Assembly (NCBI GenBank): GCA_016787485.1
Contig: JAEUUL010000041.1
Span: forward strand, 1-64,000
Source of the DNA: Bacteroidota bacterium
GTDB taxonomy: Bacteria > Bacteroidota > Bacteroidia > NS11-12g > UBA955
Direction of reading: 5' to 3'
DNA length: 64,000 nt
Both the position numbers and the translations under genes were made by a program. Numbering within the stretch: position 1 is the stretch's first letter; each line of letters starts with the position of its first letter. This document shows positions 19,212-28,194 of this stretch, in pieces. The notes under the pieces were generated by a model. The model ran no database searches. It was not told where the DNA came from and saw only the letters and a program-made list of their open reading frames with translations.

Positions 19212-19218
19212 AGGCATT

Positions 19219-20523
19219 TCAGGGATTGGATGGGCGATGTCCTTTCATACCCCTGAACAGGAGGAGAAAGAAAAGGACAATAACCAGCGGATAAAAGACG
19301 ATGTGAAACCGGTCTCCCTGCCAAAAGGATAAAGCACTCACTGCAACGGTAAACACACAATGACCGGCAATAAAAAGGCCCATCCATCCAACACCGTCTG
19401 CCCTGAAGCGATTTCTGAACCACAGCAGGACGGCAAAACCCGTCAGTAAAAACAAACCAAGCGTAAACAAAACATTCTCCCATTTGCTGAGTGAATACAA
19501 AATTCCGGCATACCGGTTCCCGGGTTTCAGTTTTTTCAGCAACATTAGTTGTGGATTCCCGGTAGTTGCATTCTCCTTCATATCCTGTATCCAGGCTACA
19601 ACCAGCTGCTTTTTCCTTTCGCGAATGATTTTACTGATTTCAGACTTGTAATATGCATCTCTTGCAAGCCAGTCCACCCGGTTGCTGCCTGTGCCTGAAT
19701 CTTTTACAAACTGCTTGTCTGCACGCATAAAACTATCGTACATGGCAATTTGGGTGCTCTGTGGAATACTTGCCGCATAGCTCCCGACATAATGATACAC
19801 CATATAATTGTCATTGAATGTGTATCTCCATTGCCCATACTGACTTTTCATGGTTCCCACCGGCAGTAAATAAAACAGAGCCATGCTGCCAGCAGGCACC
19901 AGCAATTGTCTCCATGGAACTTTTTTCAGAAGAACAAACAGGAATAACAGTGCAAATGCTGCCAGTGCCGGGTACAAATTCCCGGGGCGCACCGCGGCAT
20001 TGAAAAAGGCAAGATAAAAAAAGAGATTCAGGTATTTGAATGCTCCCTTCTGCCAGAACAAATACAAACAGTAATAACTGAGTACTGACAACAGAATGCT
20101 CAAAGGCTCGGACAATGTGGTGATGTTTGCCACGGCAGTACCCGGCAAACTAAGGAATACCAGGCCTGCGATAATCCCATAGTTTACATTTTGGGTTATA
20201 CTCTTAACCCAGTGCAGGAGCACGTAAGCCGTTCCCAACCAGAAACCGAACTGAAATACAATCAGGCAAACCCGGGCTGCATCCTCATTCAGTCCCAGCA
20301 TAAAAGGAATCCCTGTAAAAAAAGGATAACCTGGCGTGCGAAAAGGGTGAATTTTACCCTCATACAACCACTTGCCTGCTTCCAGATAACCCGGGGCATC
20401 GCTGTTGAGGATTTCCGGGTGATGGATGAGGTCAGCAAAACCCAAAACCCATAGCACCAGCAAGGCCATACCGATTGCGCCTGTCAGGATCCAGGCCCAG
20501 GGGTTGTAAATCTTTACCTTCAT
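19219..20523 (-). CDS. Polytopic membrane protein, GT39-like glycosyltransferase
   Basis: This protein of 434 residues has about ten membrane segments. After the first helix comes [32 protein letters not shown], a loop typical of ArnT/PMT-like (GT-C) proteins in which Asp, Arg and Pro-Gly residues sit at the periplasmic face. This suggests transfer of a lipid-linked sugar. The ATG at 20523 (MKVKIYN) is chosen over an in-frame TTG four codons upstream because a TATATTTG box occupies 20533-20540. A basic tail closes the protein. Acceptor unknown. Confidence 0.75.
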   Translation of the reverse strand: MKVKIYNPWAWILTGAIGMALLVLWVLGFADLIHHPEILNSDAPGYLEAGKWLYEGKIHPFRTPGYPFFTGIPFMLGLNEDAARVCLIVFQFGFWLGTAYVLLHWVKSITQNVNYGIIAGLVFLSLPGTAVANITTLSEPLSILLSVLSYYCLYLFWQKGAFKYLNLFFYLAFFNAAVRPGNLYPALAAFALLFLFVLLKKVPWRQLLVPAGSMALFYLLPVGTMKSQYGQWRYTFNDNYMVYHYVGSYAASIPQSTQIAMYDSFMRADKQFVKDSGTGSNRVDWLARDAYYKSEISKIIRERKKQLVVAWIQDMKENATTGNPQLMLLKKLKPGNRYAGILYSLSKWENVLFTLGLFLLTGFAVLLWFRNRFRADGVGWMGLFIAGHCVFTVAVSALSFWQGDRFHIVFYPLVIVLFFLLLFRGMKGHRPSNP

Positions 20524-20532
20524 TGTTGCGCA

Positions 20533-20540
20533 CAAATATA
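20533..20540 (-). promoter_or_regulatory. -7 box TATATTTG
   Basis: The minus strand reads TATATTTG, an exact TAnnTTTG match, ending nine bases before the ATG at 20523. Confidence 0.6.
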
Positions 20541-20550
20541 TAAGCTAGAA

Positions 20551-22122
20551 TTACTTGCGGCACAACGGCAGATTCAGCATAGTCGTATCCACCGGAAGGT
20601 TCAGAACATAAACGGTTGTATACCTGCCTACCCTTGTCCCGTTTTTCAACAAGGGGTGTAATGTGTCCGGTGCTGCGCCTGGTGCATCTCCGTGAAAAAT
20701 AAGACCGGCTTTAGCTGGTCTCAGACCTGTCCAGTAAAACAGGCTTTCCATATCTTTCAGTTTCTGCACCGGATATACCCTTTTCCGGCTTATGGCCAGC
20801 AATTGAGGTGGATTGTCCGGAATCTCAAAATTGGCACCAAACCAGATTTCATCTTTGGCCGCATGGGTTTTCAACCATTGCGCAGCTTCCATCCCTTCAA
20901 GTTCAGGAGGTTCAAACAGGTTTAGATTATTCGGCCATTGCCAGACTAAGTATGCCGCCGAACCCATGAGACCTGCAACCAAAACAGTTCTGGATTGAAA
21001 TACCCTGATAAAAAACGGCAAAACCGGAAGTAAAGCCAGCAGAATCTGCCATTTCAGGGCACTGAATTCATGTTCGCGGGCATGATTGCGCAGGACAAAG
21101 GTGTGTAATAAAAAGGCTAGCCCCAGAGACAGGAAAAACCCAAAAAGAGCAGGAACGGGATTGCGCTTCCGGTAAAAAAGTGTTGTATATAGTGCTATTG
21201 TCAAAACCCCTGCCCAAACAAGGATTGAAGGAATCCACCCAACGTATTCACCCCAGTATTTTTGGGCAAAAGGAGTTGGTGGTCCGTACGATGCCGGGGC
21301 TGAAGATGCCCGCAGCAATCCCCTTCCCAGCAAGGTTTCCCACTCTCCCAGATACCAGGCATGCAAGGCTACCAAAAGACTTGCTGATACAACCGGAAGC
21401 CACTCCATAATAATTGGTTTCCATTGCCAGCTTCTCCGTTTCATAATAAATGAAACCCCAAAAAATCCTGCCACAACAAAGAGCATCAGCCAATCTGTAA
21501 GGGTGCCATAGAAAGCGACAAAGGCCAGGAGAACGGATTGTGATTTAGGAACACCCCCGGGTGCAAATCTCCTGCAGTATAACCAGCCATATAATACCAC
21601 CCAGAGAATCACAGCCTGATCTGAAAAATATACGGGCATATGGTAATACATAGACACCGGAAGAAAATAGTAAAAGGCAGGCGGTACAAGCCCAAGCCAT
21701 CGTGTGGTTTTGCCCGCAAATGAGGACCATACTATCCATCCCAGAATCAGGCCGATTAAAAACTGGTTAAACAAATTCCACCCCTGTATCATTCTGACCG
21801 ATGGAGGGTTGCCGGAAATACGGGCCAGCAGCCAGACGGGTATCTGACTTCCAGTTCCGTAACTGACATAAAACTTCCTTGCTTTAAGCCCGGTGCCAAA
21901 TTCAGGACCCGGTGGGTTCTCCACCATTGCCCCTTTAAGCAGCAAGAAACCTTCTTCGTACCAGTTGGTGGTGAATTTCAGCGTGCTACCGGTGAGATAT
22001 TGGTGGTGCCAGCGATTGATACCGCCCCAATAAGGCAAACGCCTGACTACGGAAACAGAAAACAGAACGGCAATGACAAGGCAAAAAAGGAATATGGGAA
22101 TATGGCGTTTCCAGCGGCTCAT
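20551..22122 (-). CDS. Polytopic membrane protein, unknown, GT-C-like topology
   Basis: This protein of about 523 residues has about ten hydrophobic helices and a soluble C-terminal domain of about 120 residues beginning near AAQWLKTHAAKDEIW. No family motif is certain; topology and neighbours suggest a membrane glycosyltransferase or flippase-like role. I chose ATG 22122 because it forms an ATGA overlap with the SprT-like stop, a standard coupling; ATG 22137 would add five residues. It is the third gene of the lhgO-sprT-membrane protein run. Confidence 0.68.
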   Translation of the reverse strand: MSRWKRHIPIFLFCLVIAVLFSVSVVRRLPYWGGINRWHHQYLTGSTLKFTTNWYEEGFLLLKGAMVENPPGPEFGTGLKARKFYVSYGTGSQIPVWLLARISGNPPSVRMIQGWNLFNQFLIGLILGWIVWSSFAGKTTRWLGLVPPAFYYFLPVSMYYHMPVYFSDQAVILWVVLYGWLYCRRFAPGGVPKSQSVLLAFVAFYGTLTDWLMLFVVAGFFGVSFIMKRRSWQWKPIIMEWLPVVSASLLVALHAWYLGEWETLLGRGLLRASSAPASYGPPTPFAQKYWGEYVGWIPSILVWAGVLTIALYTTLFYRKRNPVPALFGFFLSLGLAFLLHTFVLRNHAREHEFSALKWQILLALLPVLPFFIRVFQSRTVLVAGLMGSAAYLVWQWPNNLNLFEPPELEGMEAAQWLKTHAAKDEIWFGANFEIPDNPPQLLAISRKRVYPVQKLKDMESLFYWTGLRPAKAGLIFHGDAPGAAPDTLHPLLKNGTRVGRYTTVYVLNLPVDTTMLNLPLCRK

Positions 22123-22733
22123 ACCACCGGCTTGCATTGCATCAGCGCGGGCACCAGGTACATCTTACCAGTAGATTCTTCTATACATGTATAGCGCGTT
22201 CGGTTCTTTTTTTGTTTTACAAACACTTTCCCGTCCGGCGTGCTAAAACGGGTATGCGGAAGAATTTCCTCCACCAGCACCCAGTCGTTCTGCAAATCAT
22301 ATTTGCGCAGGGTTTTAAACAGCAATGGGCTGGTGCAACTGCTTGCCTTCGGGTTGCTCAGATAATGTCCCAATGCCTGATGCACATCGGCCGGTAGCAC
22401 ACGTCTCTCAAACATGGGCTTGCTAATTTCCTGAAATTGCCGCTTCCATTCCATGCCATGTGGAGACACCATGCCCTTGTGTGTTTCATGGTTGACCAAA
22501 TGGGCCATCTCATGCATAAAGGTAACCAAAAATGCATAGGGGTTCAGGTCTTTGTTCAGAGATATGCGGTGTCTCTCTCCGGGCATGGGCGGCCGATAGT
22601 CTCCATATTTGCTGCTGCGTGGTTTTTTGATATGCAATTGCACACTGTGCCTTACCAGCAGTTCCACCGCATATTCATGTGTACCATCCGGTAAAAAAGG
22701 ATGAAGGATATGTAGCAGTTGCTCCTTTTTCAT
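22119..22733 (-). CDS. SprT-like zinc metallopeptidase domain protein
   Basis: This 204-residue protein carries the SprT-like metal motif HEMAH (74-78, Glu75 catalytic) in VTFMHEMAHLVNHETHKGMVSPHG, with a further His nearby as probable ligand. The N-terminal helix (LHILHPFLPDGTHEYAVELL) fits the family. SprT-like domains in eukaryotic Spartan cut DNA-protein crosslinks; bacterial functions are mostly unknown. The C-terminal part (KYDLQNDWVLVEEILPHTRFSTPDGKVF) looks like a small strand-rich module. Start and stop each overlap the neighbour by 4 bases. Confidence 0.85.
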   Translation of the reverse strand: MKKEQLLHILHPFLPDGTHEYAVELLVRHSVQLHIKKPRSSKYGDYRPPMPGERHRISLNKDLNPYAFLVTFMHEMAHLVNHETHKGMVSPHGMEWKRQFQEISKPMFERRVLPADVHQALGHYLSNPKASSCTSPLLFKTLRKYDLQNDWVLVEEILPHTRFSTPDGKVFVKQKKNRTRYTCIEESTGKMYLVPALMQCKPVV

Positions 22734-23932
22734 TTTTCAAAGTGGCGCAATGCCAGCTCACTTACCGTTTGCCCGATAGACAAACTGCTGGTGGCCGCTG
22801 GTGAAGGAGCATTGAGTACATGAATACAACCTTCTCCTTCCCGGATATAAAAATCGTCTATAAGCCCGCCTGTGCTGTCACAGGCCTGAGCCCGCACTCC
22901 AGCTCCGGCCGGTTCAAGGTCTTCACTCCGCACTTCAGGGACCAGCGCTTGTAATGCCCGGGTAAATGCTGCTTTGCTAAAACTGCGGTAATACTCTCCA
23001 AACCCGGTGCGCCAGTATTTCATCGCAACCTTCCGAAAACCTTTCCAGCTAATACTTTGCCAGAACTCACCCCAACTGAAGTCAGTCTTTTTATACCCCT
23101 CCCTCCGGAAGGCAAATACTGCATTCGGTCCGGCTTCTATCTCTCCGGATATTCTGCGTGTAAAGTGAACCCCCAGAAATGGAAAATTCGGGTCTGGTAC
23201 CGGATAAATAAGGTTTTTTACCAAAGCAGCCTTTTCCGGTTTCAGACTGTAATATTCACCCCGGAAAGGAATGATACGAACATCCAGCTTCTGCCCTGCC
23301 ATTTCTGCAATTTTATCACAATACAATCCTGCGCAGTTAATCAGCAGTTTTGCAGTAACTGTAGTACCCGGAGTGGTAATTTCCACCCGGTCCTTTCCTA
23401 TGCTTATTTCCTGTACCTGAGAAGAAGTTAAAATCTGTCCACCGGATTTCTCAAACGCTTCGGCCATCTTTTCACTCACCAACCTGTAATTTACAATTCC
23501 GGTTTGCGGTACCCATATACCTTTTATTCCTGTGCAGTGCGGCTCTTTTTCCAAAATCTCCTCCCGGTTCAGATATAGCAAACCCTCCAGACCATTGTCA
23601 AGACCACGCTGATACAATTTTTCCAGTTGCCCGAGTTCCGACTCTTTAGTGGCTACGATAACCTTGCCACACAAATCATACGGGATATCCCATGCCTTGC
23701 AGAACTCCAGCAACATATGATATCCTTTAATGCAATTTGTCGCTTTCAGACTGCCCGGTTTGTAGTAAATTCCACTATGAATGACTCCGCTGTTGTTTCC
23801 GGTCTGGTGTTTGGCCACACGGTCTTCTTTTTCCAGCACCACCACCTGCAAATCGGGTCGCTGTTCCTTAATGCGCAGTGCTGTAGCCAGCCCCACTATT
23901 CCTCCTCCAACAATGGCAATGTCCGTATGCAT
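22730..23932 (-). CDS. lhgO: L-2-hydroxyglutarate oxidase/dehydrogenase
   Basis: This 400-residue flavoenzyme oxidises L-2-hydroxyglutarate to 2-oxoglutarate, passing electrons to oxygen or quinone. It opens with IAIVGGGIVGLATALRI (FAD fold) and VVVLEKEDRVAKHQTGNNSGVIHSGIYY, the diagnostic LhgO segment. Further motifs are CGKVIVAT, NCAGLYCDKIAEM, RGEYY and the C-terminal NAPSPAATSSLSIG. The frame extends 57 codons upstream, but ATG 23932 is the family start and a TATTTTTG box ends nine bases before it. Its stop overlaps the sprT-like start by 4 bases. Confidence 0.93.
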   Translation of the reverse strand: MHTDIAIVGGGIVGLATALRIKEQRPDLQVVVLEKEDRVAKHQTGNNSGVIHSGIYYKPGSLKATNCIKGYHMLLEFCKAWDIPYDLCGKVIVATKESELGQLEKLYQRGLDNGLEGLLYLNREEILEKEPHCTGIKGIWVPQTGIVNYRLVSEKMAEAFEKSGGQILTSSQVQEISIGKDRVEITTPGTTVTAKLLINCAGLYCDKIAEMAGQKLDVRIIPFRGEYYSLKPEKAALVKNLIYPVPDPNFPFLGVHFTRRISGEIEAGPNAVFAFRREGYKKTDFSWGEFWQSISWKGFRKVAMKYWRTGFGEYYRSFSKAAFTRALQALVPEVRSEDLEPAGAGVRAQACDSTGGLIDDFYIREGEGCIHVLNAPSPAATSSLSIGQTVSELALRHFEK

Positions 23933-23941
23933 AAAACTGTA

Positions 23942-23949
23942 CAAAAATA
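23942..23949 (-). promoter_or_regulatory. -7 box TATTTTTG of lhgO
   Basis: The minus strand reads TATTTTTG, an exact TAnnTTTG match, nine bases before the ATG at 23932. A TTTG lies 25 bases upstream of it, longer than the usual -33 spacing. Confidence 0.6.
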
Positions 23950-23984
23950 CCAAACACTTATTGGCGGTTATTCCCAAATTTTCC

Positions 23985-25259
23985 TCATTGCACTTTCGCC
24001 AGCAGTTTTTGCCCGATGGTACAATCAAGACAGCGCTTCGCACTGCAGTACAATTGCTGCAATCCCAGAATAGCCTGACTGTCGCTGGCTGTTTGATTCT
24101 CAAAACCCAGTTTCTGCCATTGCCTTGTTATGCGGTTATTTTCAGCAGGCAAACTACTCAGCAAATCAATGGCTCTCTCTTTCCAACCATCTTCATGCGT
24201 ATAGTCGCCATAGGCAAACAGCAAGGGCGCAATCGCGTTGATGAGAAGTACATCTGCTGTATCTTTACCCACACGCTTAAACCGTTGTGGACTGGGAACC
24301 CCAAAACGATAATGGCTGTGCCAATAATCCGGTGCGGACACATTAAGCCAGTTTTTCCACGCAGCCGCCGAATGGAAATCTGCGAGCAGCCCAAACCTCC
24401 CTCCCTTAAGTACAATCTCAGCAAGTTGGGCTATACGAATGGTAGGAAAATTGCCGGGATGCATGCGCATAAACTTCCACTGTTCCGGATTCAGAGGTTG
24501 CAGGTAATATTTATGTTGTAAAAACCGCCAGGTTTTGAACATGTCCCTTGAATAGGCATCTTTCATACCGGCATGAAGCATCCCTGCCGCACCAAACAAC
24601 AAAGCGTGAACCTCAGCGGGCTTATCGGTGTGCCTGAGCAGGAGCCTGAGTGGCAGCCTTTCCGCCAGGGTCTCCAAGGCGTCAGCATTTACTTTCATCC
24701 CCATATATCTGGCCATCTGGCGGTAGAACAATTCATCCCAATCGCCCTTGAGCAATTTGAGTTTTTCGGTCATTACCCCTGCTTTCTTTAGCAGTCGTTC
24801 CGACAATGCCCGGTGCATCATCTGCTTAGCTTCCGGTTGCATGTTGCCCGGTTGCCCATATGCACACGGGATATTCTCCATTCCACCCATCAATTGGGTA
24901 TATCTTGTCTCAGTGCCCTTGAAAAGACGGCTGCCGATTTCCAGACAGGGCACACGGGTGCCGTCTTTGCGGTACACATCCTCGTCGGCAGTATGCACCA
25001 CATGCAACACAGTGCTGTTGTAGGCAGCATCACGCTGATGTCCGTGGCGGTTCCAATCCGATGCCACAATATGAATCTCCACATGACCTGCCCATTCCTT
25101 TTCATCCAGTTGAATCCGGGCATGTAAAAAATCCGGACCGGAATTGAGGTTGTAGGTACCCCTGTTTTGCAGTATTACAGGAATTCCACAGGTCGTTCTC
25201 AGCAGGCCGGGTTCAAATAAGCCGTGTTGCCAAACAAAATGAAGGTAGGCTTCTTCCAT
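23985..25259 (-). CDS. DUF2851 family protein
   Basis: This 424-residue protein matches DUF2851, a family of Bacteroidota and Chlorobi with no known function. Typical segments are LHFVWQHGLFEPGLLRT at the start, GTYNLNSGPDFLHARIQLDEKEWAGHVEIHIVASDWNRHGHQRDAAYNSTVLHVV, and a C-terminal Cys pair region (CSAKRCLDCTIG). The strand-rich N-terminus with conserved His, Asp and Glu residues recalls nuclease-like cores, but I cannot prove catalysis. An AGGAGG sequence lies 16 bases before the ATG, too far for a standard ribosome site. The gene is divergent from the E2 gene. Confidence 0.85.
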   Translation of the reverse strand: MEEAYLHFVWQHGLFEPGLLRTTCGIPVILQNRGTYNLNSGPDFLHARIQLDEKEWAGHVEIHIVASDWNRHGHQRDAAYNSTVLHVVHTADEDVYRKDGTRVPCLEIGSRLFKGTETRYTQLMGGMENIPCAYGQPGNMQPEAKQMMHRALSERLLKKAGVMTEKLKLLKGDWDELFYRQMARYMGMKVNADALETLAERLPLRLLLRHTDKPAEVHALLFGAAGMLHAGMKDAYSRDMFKTWRFLQHKYYLQPLNPEQWKFMRMHPGNFPTIRIAQLAEIVLKGGRFGLLADFHSAAAWKNWLNVSAPDYWHSHYRFGVPSPQRFKRVGKDTADVLLINAIAPLLFAYGDYTHEDGWKERAIDLLSSLPAENNRITRQWQKLGFENQTASDSQAILGLQQLYCSAKRCLDCTIGQKLLAKVQ

Positions 25260-25376
25260 GTCAGGTTTTTAATCAATTCCTCCTTTCCCAAGGTACAACT
25301 TTGCCCTTGAAACACACAATCCTTATACCACGCAGGGATGTTTTACATATCCGCACACCGGAGCCGTAAAATGTCC

Positions 25377-25384
25377 TAATTTTG
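25377..25384 (+). promoter_or_regulatory. -7 box TAATTTTG before the E2 gene
   Basis: TAATTTTG matches TAnnTTTG exactly and ends eight bases before the ATG at 25393. Confidence 0.6.
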
Positions 25385-25392
25385 CTGCCTCG

Positions 25393-26646
25393 ATGGCCTT
25401 AGAGATTAAAGTTCCTGCACCCGGCGAAAGCGTGAGTGAGGTAACCATAGCCAATTGGTTAAAAAAAGAAGGAGAATGGGTAGAAATGGATCAACCCATT
25501 GCTGAATTTGAAAGTGACAAAGCCACCTTTGAAGTGAATGCTGAAAAGGCGGGTATGATTGAGAAGCTATTGGGGAATGTGGGCGACACAATCCCTGTAG
25601 GTACCGTTGTGGCAGTGATTAACACAGAAGCCGCAAGGCCGGCATCTGCACCTGAGAAAGAAAAGAAAGGACCGGAAAAGCCCTCGGCACCCGCAGCATC
25701 TGCACCAAAATCAGAAGTGAAAACAGAAACCCCGGCTGCCGGTGCTGAAACTTCACACATCAGTCCGCTGGCTGCTAGCCTGCTGGCGGAGTACAACCTG
25801 TCCGCTTCGCAAATAAAAGGCACAGGCACGAATGGCAAAATCACCAGAACCGATGCCCTTGAAGCCATTGTGCGCATGGGACTTGCCGGCAAACCCGGCA
25901 ATGTGGCTGCACCGGGCACCCGTGACGAACGGCATGAAAAAATGAGCAATCTGCGCCGCACAGTCAGCCGCAGGCTGGTGGCTGTGAAAAATGAAACAGC
26001 TATGCTCACCACCTTCAACGAGGTGAACATGAAACCCATCATGGATCTTCGCACACGGTACAAAAAGGAGTTCGAAGAAAAATTCGGGGTGGGACTTGGC
26101 TTTATGAGTTTCTTTACCCGCGCTGTTTGCATCGCACTCAAAGAATGGCCGGCAATAAATGCCAAAATTGATGGTGATGAAATTGTCTATCACGACTTTT
26201 GCGATATCAGCATTGCGGTAAGCGCCCCTAAAGGCCTTGTTGTTCCTGTGATACGCAATGCGGAAGCTATGAGCCTGGCCGAAATTGAGAATGAAATCAA
26301 ACGCCTGGCAACGCGTGCCCGTGAAAACAAACTGAGTATAGAAGAAATGACAGGTGGTACATTTACCATTACCAACGGCGGTGTCTTTGGCAGTATGATG
26401 AGTACTCCTATCCTCAATGCACCGCAAAGCGGAATTCTGGGCATGCACAATATCGTGGAAAGACCCGTTGCGGAAAACGGGCAGGTGGTTATCCGCCCTA
26501 TGATGTATCTGGCCCTCAGCTACGACCACCGCATCATCGATGGCAGAGAAAGTGTGAGTTTTCTGGTAAAAGTAAAAACCTTGCTCGAAAACCCGGAAAT
26601 GATGCTGGATGGCACCAGACCGGTGGAGAAGGTGCTGGGATTTTAA
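25393..26646 (+). CDS. sucB: 2-oxoacid dehydrogenase E2 (probable dihydrolipoyllysine succinyltransferase)
   Basis: This 417-residue core subunit moves an acyl group from lipoamide to CoA. Domains in order: lipoyl domain (1-80, lipoyl-Lys43 in SDKATFE), Ala/Pro/Lys-rich linker, peripheral-subunit-binding domain (about 120-157, [14 protein letters not shown]...GKITRTD), and the catalytic domain (about 185-417) with the active-site motif [11 protein letters not shown]. The sequence [12 protein letters not shown], the FNEVNM strand and the single lipoyl domain fit the 2-oxoglutarate rather than the pyruvate complex. No E1 or E3 gene is adjacent in this window; in Bacteroidota sucA often lies next to sucB, so the separation is worth noting. 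Confidence 0.9.
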   Translation: MALEIKVPAPGESVSEVTIANWLKKEGEWVEMDQPIAEFESDKATFEVNAEKAGMIEKLLGNVGDTIPVGTVVAVINTEAARPASAPEKEKKGPEKPSAPAASAPKSEVKTETPAAGAETSHISPLAASLLAEYNLSASQIKGTGTNGKITRTDALEAIVRMGLAGKPGNVAAPGTRDERHEKMSNLRRTVSRRLVAVKNETAMLTTFNEVNMKPIMDLRTRYKKEFEEKFGVGLGFMSFFTRAVCIALKEWPAINAKIDGDEIVYHDFCDISIAVSAPKGLVVPVIRNAEAMSLAEIENEIKRLATRARENKLSIEEMTGGTFTITNGGVFGSMMSTPILNAPQSGILGMHNIVERPVAENGQVVIRPMMYLALSYDHRIIDGRESVSFLVKVKTLLENPEMMLDGTRPVEKVLGF

Positions 26647-26693
26647 GCGCTGTTGCTTCTCCGCGCAATCTGTATTTTTTCTCTTCCACTTAG

Positions 26694-26701
26694 TAACTTC
26701 G
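26694..26701 (+). promoter_or_regulatory. -7-like box TAACTTCG before a TTG start
   Basis: TAACTTCG has one change from TAnnTTTG and ends five bases before the TTG at 26707. The spacing matches that of the boxes at 12729 and 15474 and is the reason for choosing TTG 26707 as the start of the transporter gene. Confidence 0.5.
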
Positions 26702-26706
26702 CAGGG

Positions 26707-27606
26707 TTGAGCCATTCGCACGACCACAATCACAGCCATCACCATCCCGGCCATGGACAGAGTCATTTGTTTGTTTTGGGTATTTTACTCAACACTGTTT
26801 TTGTGGCTGTTGAATTCTTCTTTGGTGTCTATTCCGGCTCAGTCTCCTTAATTGCAGATGCCTGGCACAACCTGGGCGATGTGGCAGGCATGGCTGTTAG
26901 TCTGCTCGCTTTTCGTATGGCAAGCCGGAAACCCACGGCAAAGTTCACCTACGGCTTCAGCAAAGGAACCATTCTCGCCTCTCTGGCCAATTGCGTGTTG
27001 CTTTTTATAGCTGTAGGCAGCATTGGCTATGAAGCCTTCGATCGGTTTTTTCACCCGGTACATGCAGAACCTTGGACCATGGGATGGGTAGCTACCCTTG
27101 GCATAGTCATCAATGCGGCCACAGCGATGCTCTTTTTCCGTCAGAAAGAATTAAACAGCCGTGCTGCTTATCTGCACATGCTTGCCGATGCTCTGGTCAG
27201 TGCCGGAGTAGTGCTGGCAGGGGTACTCATTTTCCTTACCGGATGGCAATGGGTGGATTCCCTCGCAGGTCTTCTTATCTGTGTGGTCATTCTCCGCGGC
27301 ACCTGGCAATTGCTGAAACAAAGTCTTACCCTGAGCATGGATGGCGTACCTGATTCCATCAACATGGAAGCCGTAAAAAATACGGTGAACAGCTACCCGC
27401 AGATTAAAGACATTCACCATGTTCATATATGGGCTATGAGCACAACCAGAAATGCACTTACAGCGCACCTCACAGTTATTCCGATGACCGATCAGGAAAC
27501 AGGAGAACTAAAGCGGAAACTGAAACACGATTTCAGGCACCTGAATATTCACCATACTACGCTGGAGCTGGAAAACAGCCATGCGCAGGATTGTGATACC
27601 TGTTAA
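26707..27606 (+). CDS. Cation diffusion facilitator (zinc/cadmium exporter type)
   Basis: This protein of 299 residues exports divalent metal in exchange for protons across the inner membrane. It starts with a His-rich tail (SHSHDHNHSHHHPGHG), has six membrane segments, the helix-2 motif SLIADAWHNLGD and helix-5 motif HMLADALVS, which form the metal site, and a cytoplasmic C-terminal domain (about 205-295). It resembles ZitB/CzcD. The start is inferred: there is no ATG before the His-rich tail, and TTG 26707 is five bases after a TAACTTCG box; a TTG at 26653 would add 18 non-conserved residues. It follows the E2 gene by 60 bases. Confidence 0.9.
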   Translation: MSHSHDHNHSHHHPGHGQSHLFVLGILLNTVFVAVEFFFGVYSGSVSLIADAWHNLGDVAGMAVSLLAFRMASRKPTAKFTYGFSKGTILASLANCVLLFIAVGSIGYEAFDRFFHPVHAEPWTMGWVATLGIVINAATAMLFFRQKELNSRAAYLHMLADALVSAGVVLAGVLIFLTGWQWVDSLAGLLICVVILRGTWQLLKQSLTLSMDGVPDSINMEAVKNTVNSYPQIKDIHHVHIWAMSTTRNALTAHLTVIPMTDQETGELKRKLKHDFRHLNIHHTTLELENSHAQDCDTC

Positions 27607-27608
27607 AA

Positions 27609-27983
27609 TCAGACCAATACCAGCCGGCTTTCCAGAAACCTCAGCAGTTCACTATAAGTGCCTTTACTGCTCAGCGGAAACGCAGTTCCATCCGTCATTA
27701 CCACAGTCCTTAACGGTTTTCCCTCCTGCTGCTCTTTACGAACCGTGCGAATGGCATCGGTGTTCAAAATCATGGATCTGGATAAGCGGCAGAATACCGT
27801 TTCATCCAGTTGTGCAGCAAGCACCCCTATGGGTACTGATACCCTGATTTCTTCCCCACCCCGGCAGTGCAATACACTGTAAGAACCCAGCGCCTCCACC
27901 CAGTTAATGTCTGGTACATCAACCACGAACAGACAGTCGTGGCGGTTGATCAACAATTTGTCTTTTCTTTTTTCAGTTTTCAT
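27609..27983 (-). CDS. Stand-alone LytTR DNA-binding regulator
   Basis: This 124-residue protein is almost only a LytTR domain: FVVDVPDINWVEALGSYSVLHCRGG, a VCRLSRSMILNTDAI-like segment (here FCRLSRSMILNTDAI), and the C-terminal MTDGTAFPLSSKGTYSELLRFL. It lacks the receiver domain found in most LytTR regulators, so activity must be set by amount, by a partner, or by its own sensing. I chose ATG 27983 because the upstream in-frame codons look non-coding. It is convergent with the cation exporter and divergent from the histidine kinase at 28195; control of that pair is a reasonable guess. Confidence 0.85.
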   Translation of the reverse strand: MKTEKRKDKLLINRHDCLFVVDVPDINWVEALGSYSVLHCRGGEEIRVSVPIGVLAAQLDETVFCRLSRSMILNTDAIRTVRKEQQEGKPLRTVVMTDGTAFPLSSKGTYSELLRFLESRLVLV

Positions 27984-28194
27984 TATACAGTTTTTGGGAT
28001 ATCCTGTGCTTCCCCAGAACATCTGTGTCAGTCCGTCAGAATTTTCCGATACAAAGCAAACACACACCCGCAGGTATCAAATAATGGGAAACCCCTGTTT
28101 TCTCCCAAAACGACATAGGGGTACCCCCCCACCGAAACCGGTTTTCCTTTTACAGGAGATATCTTTTTATGTGTGAAACAGAATTTCTCTTTGG

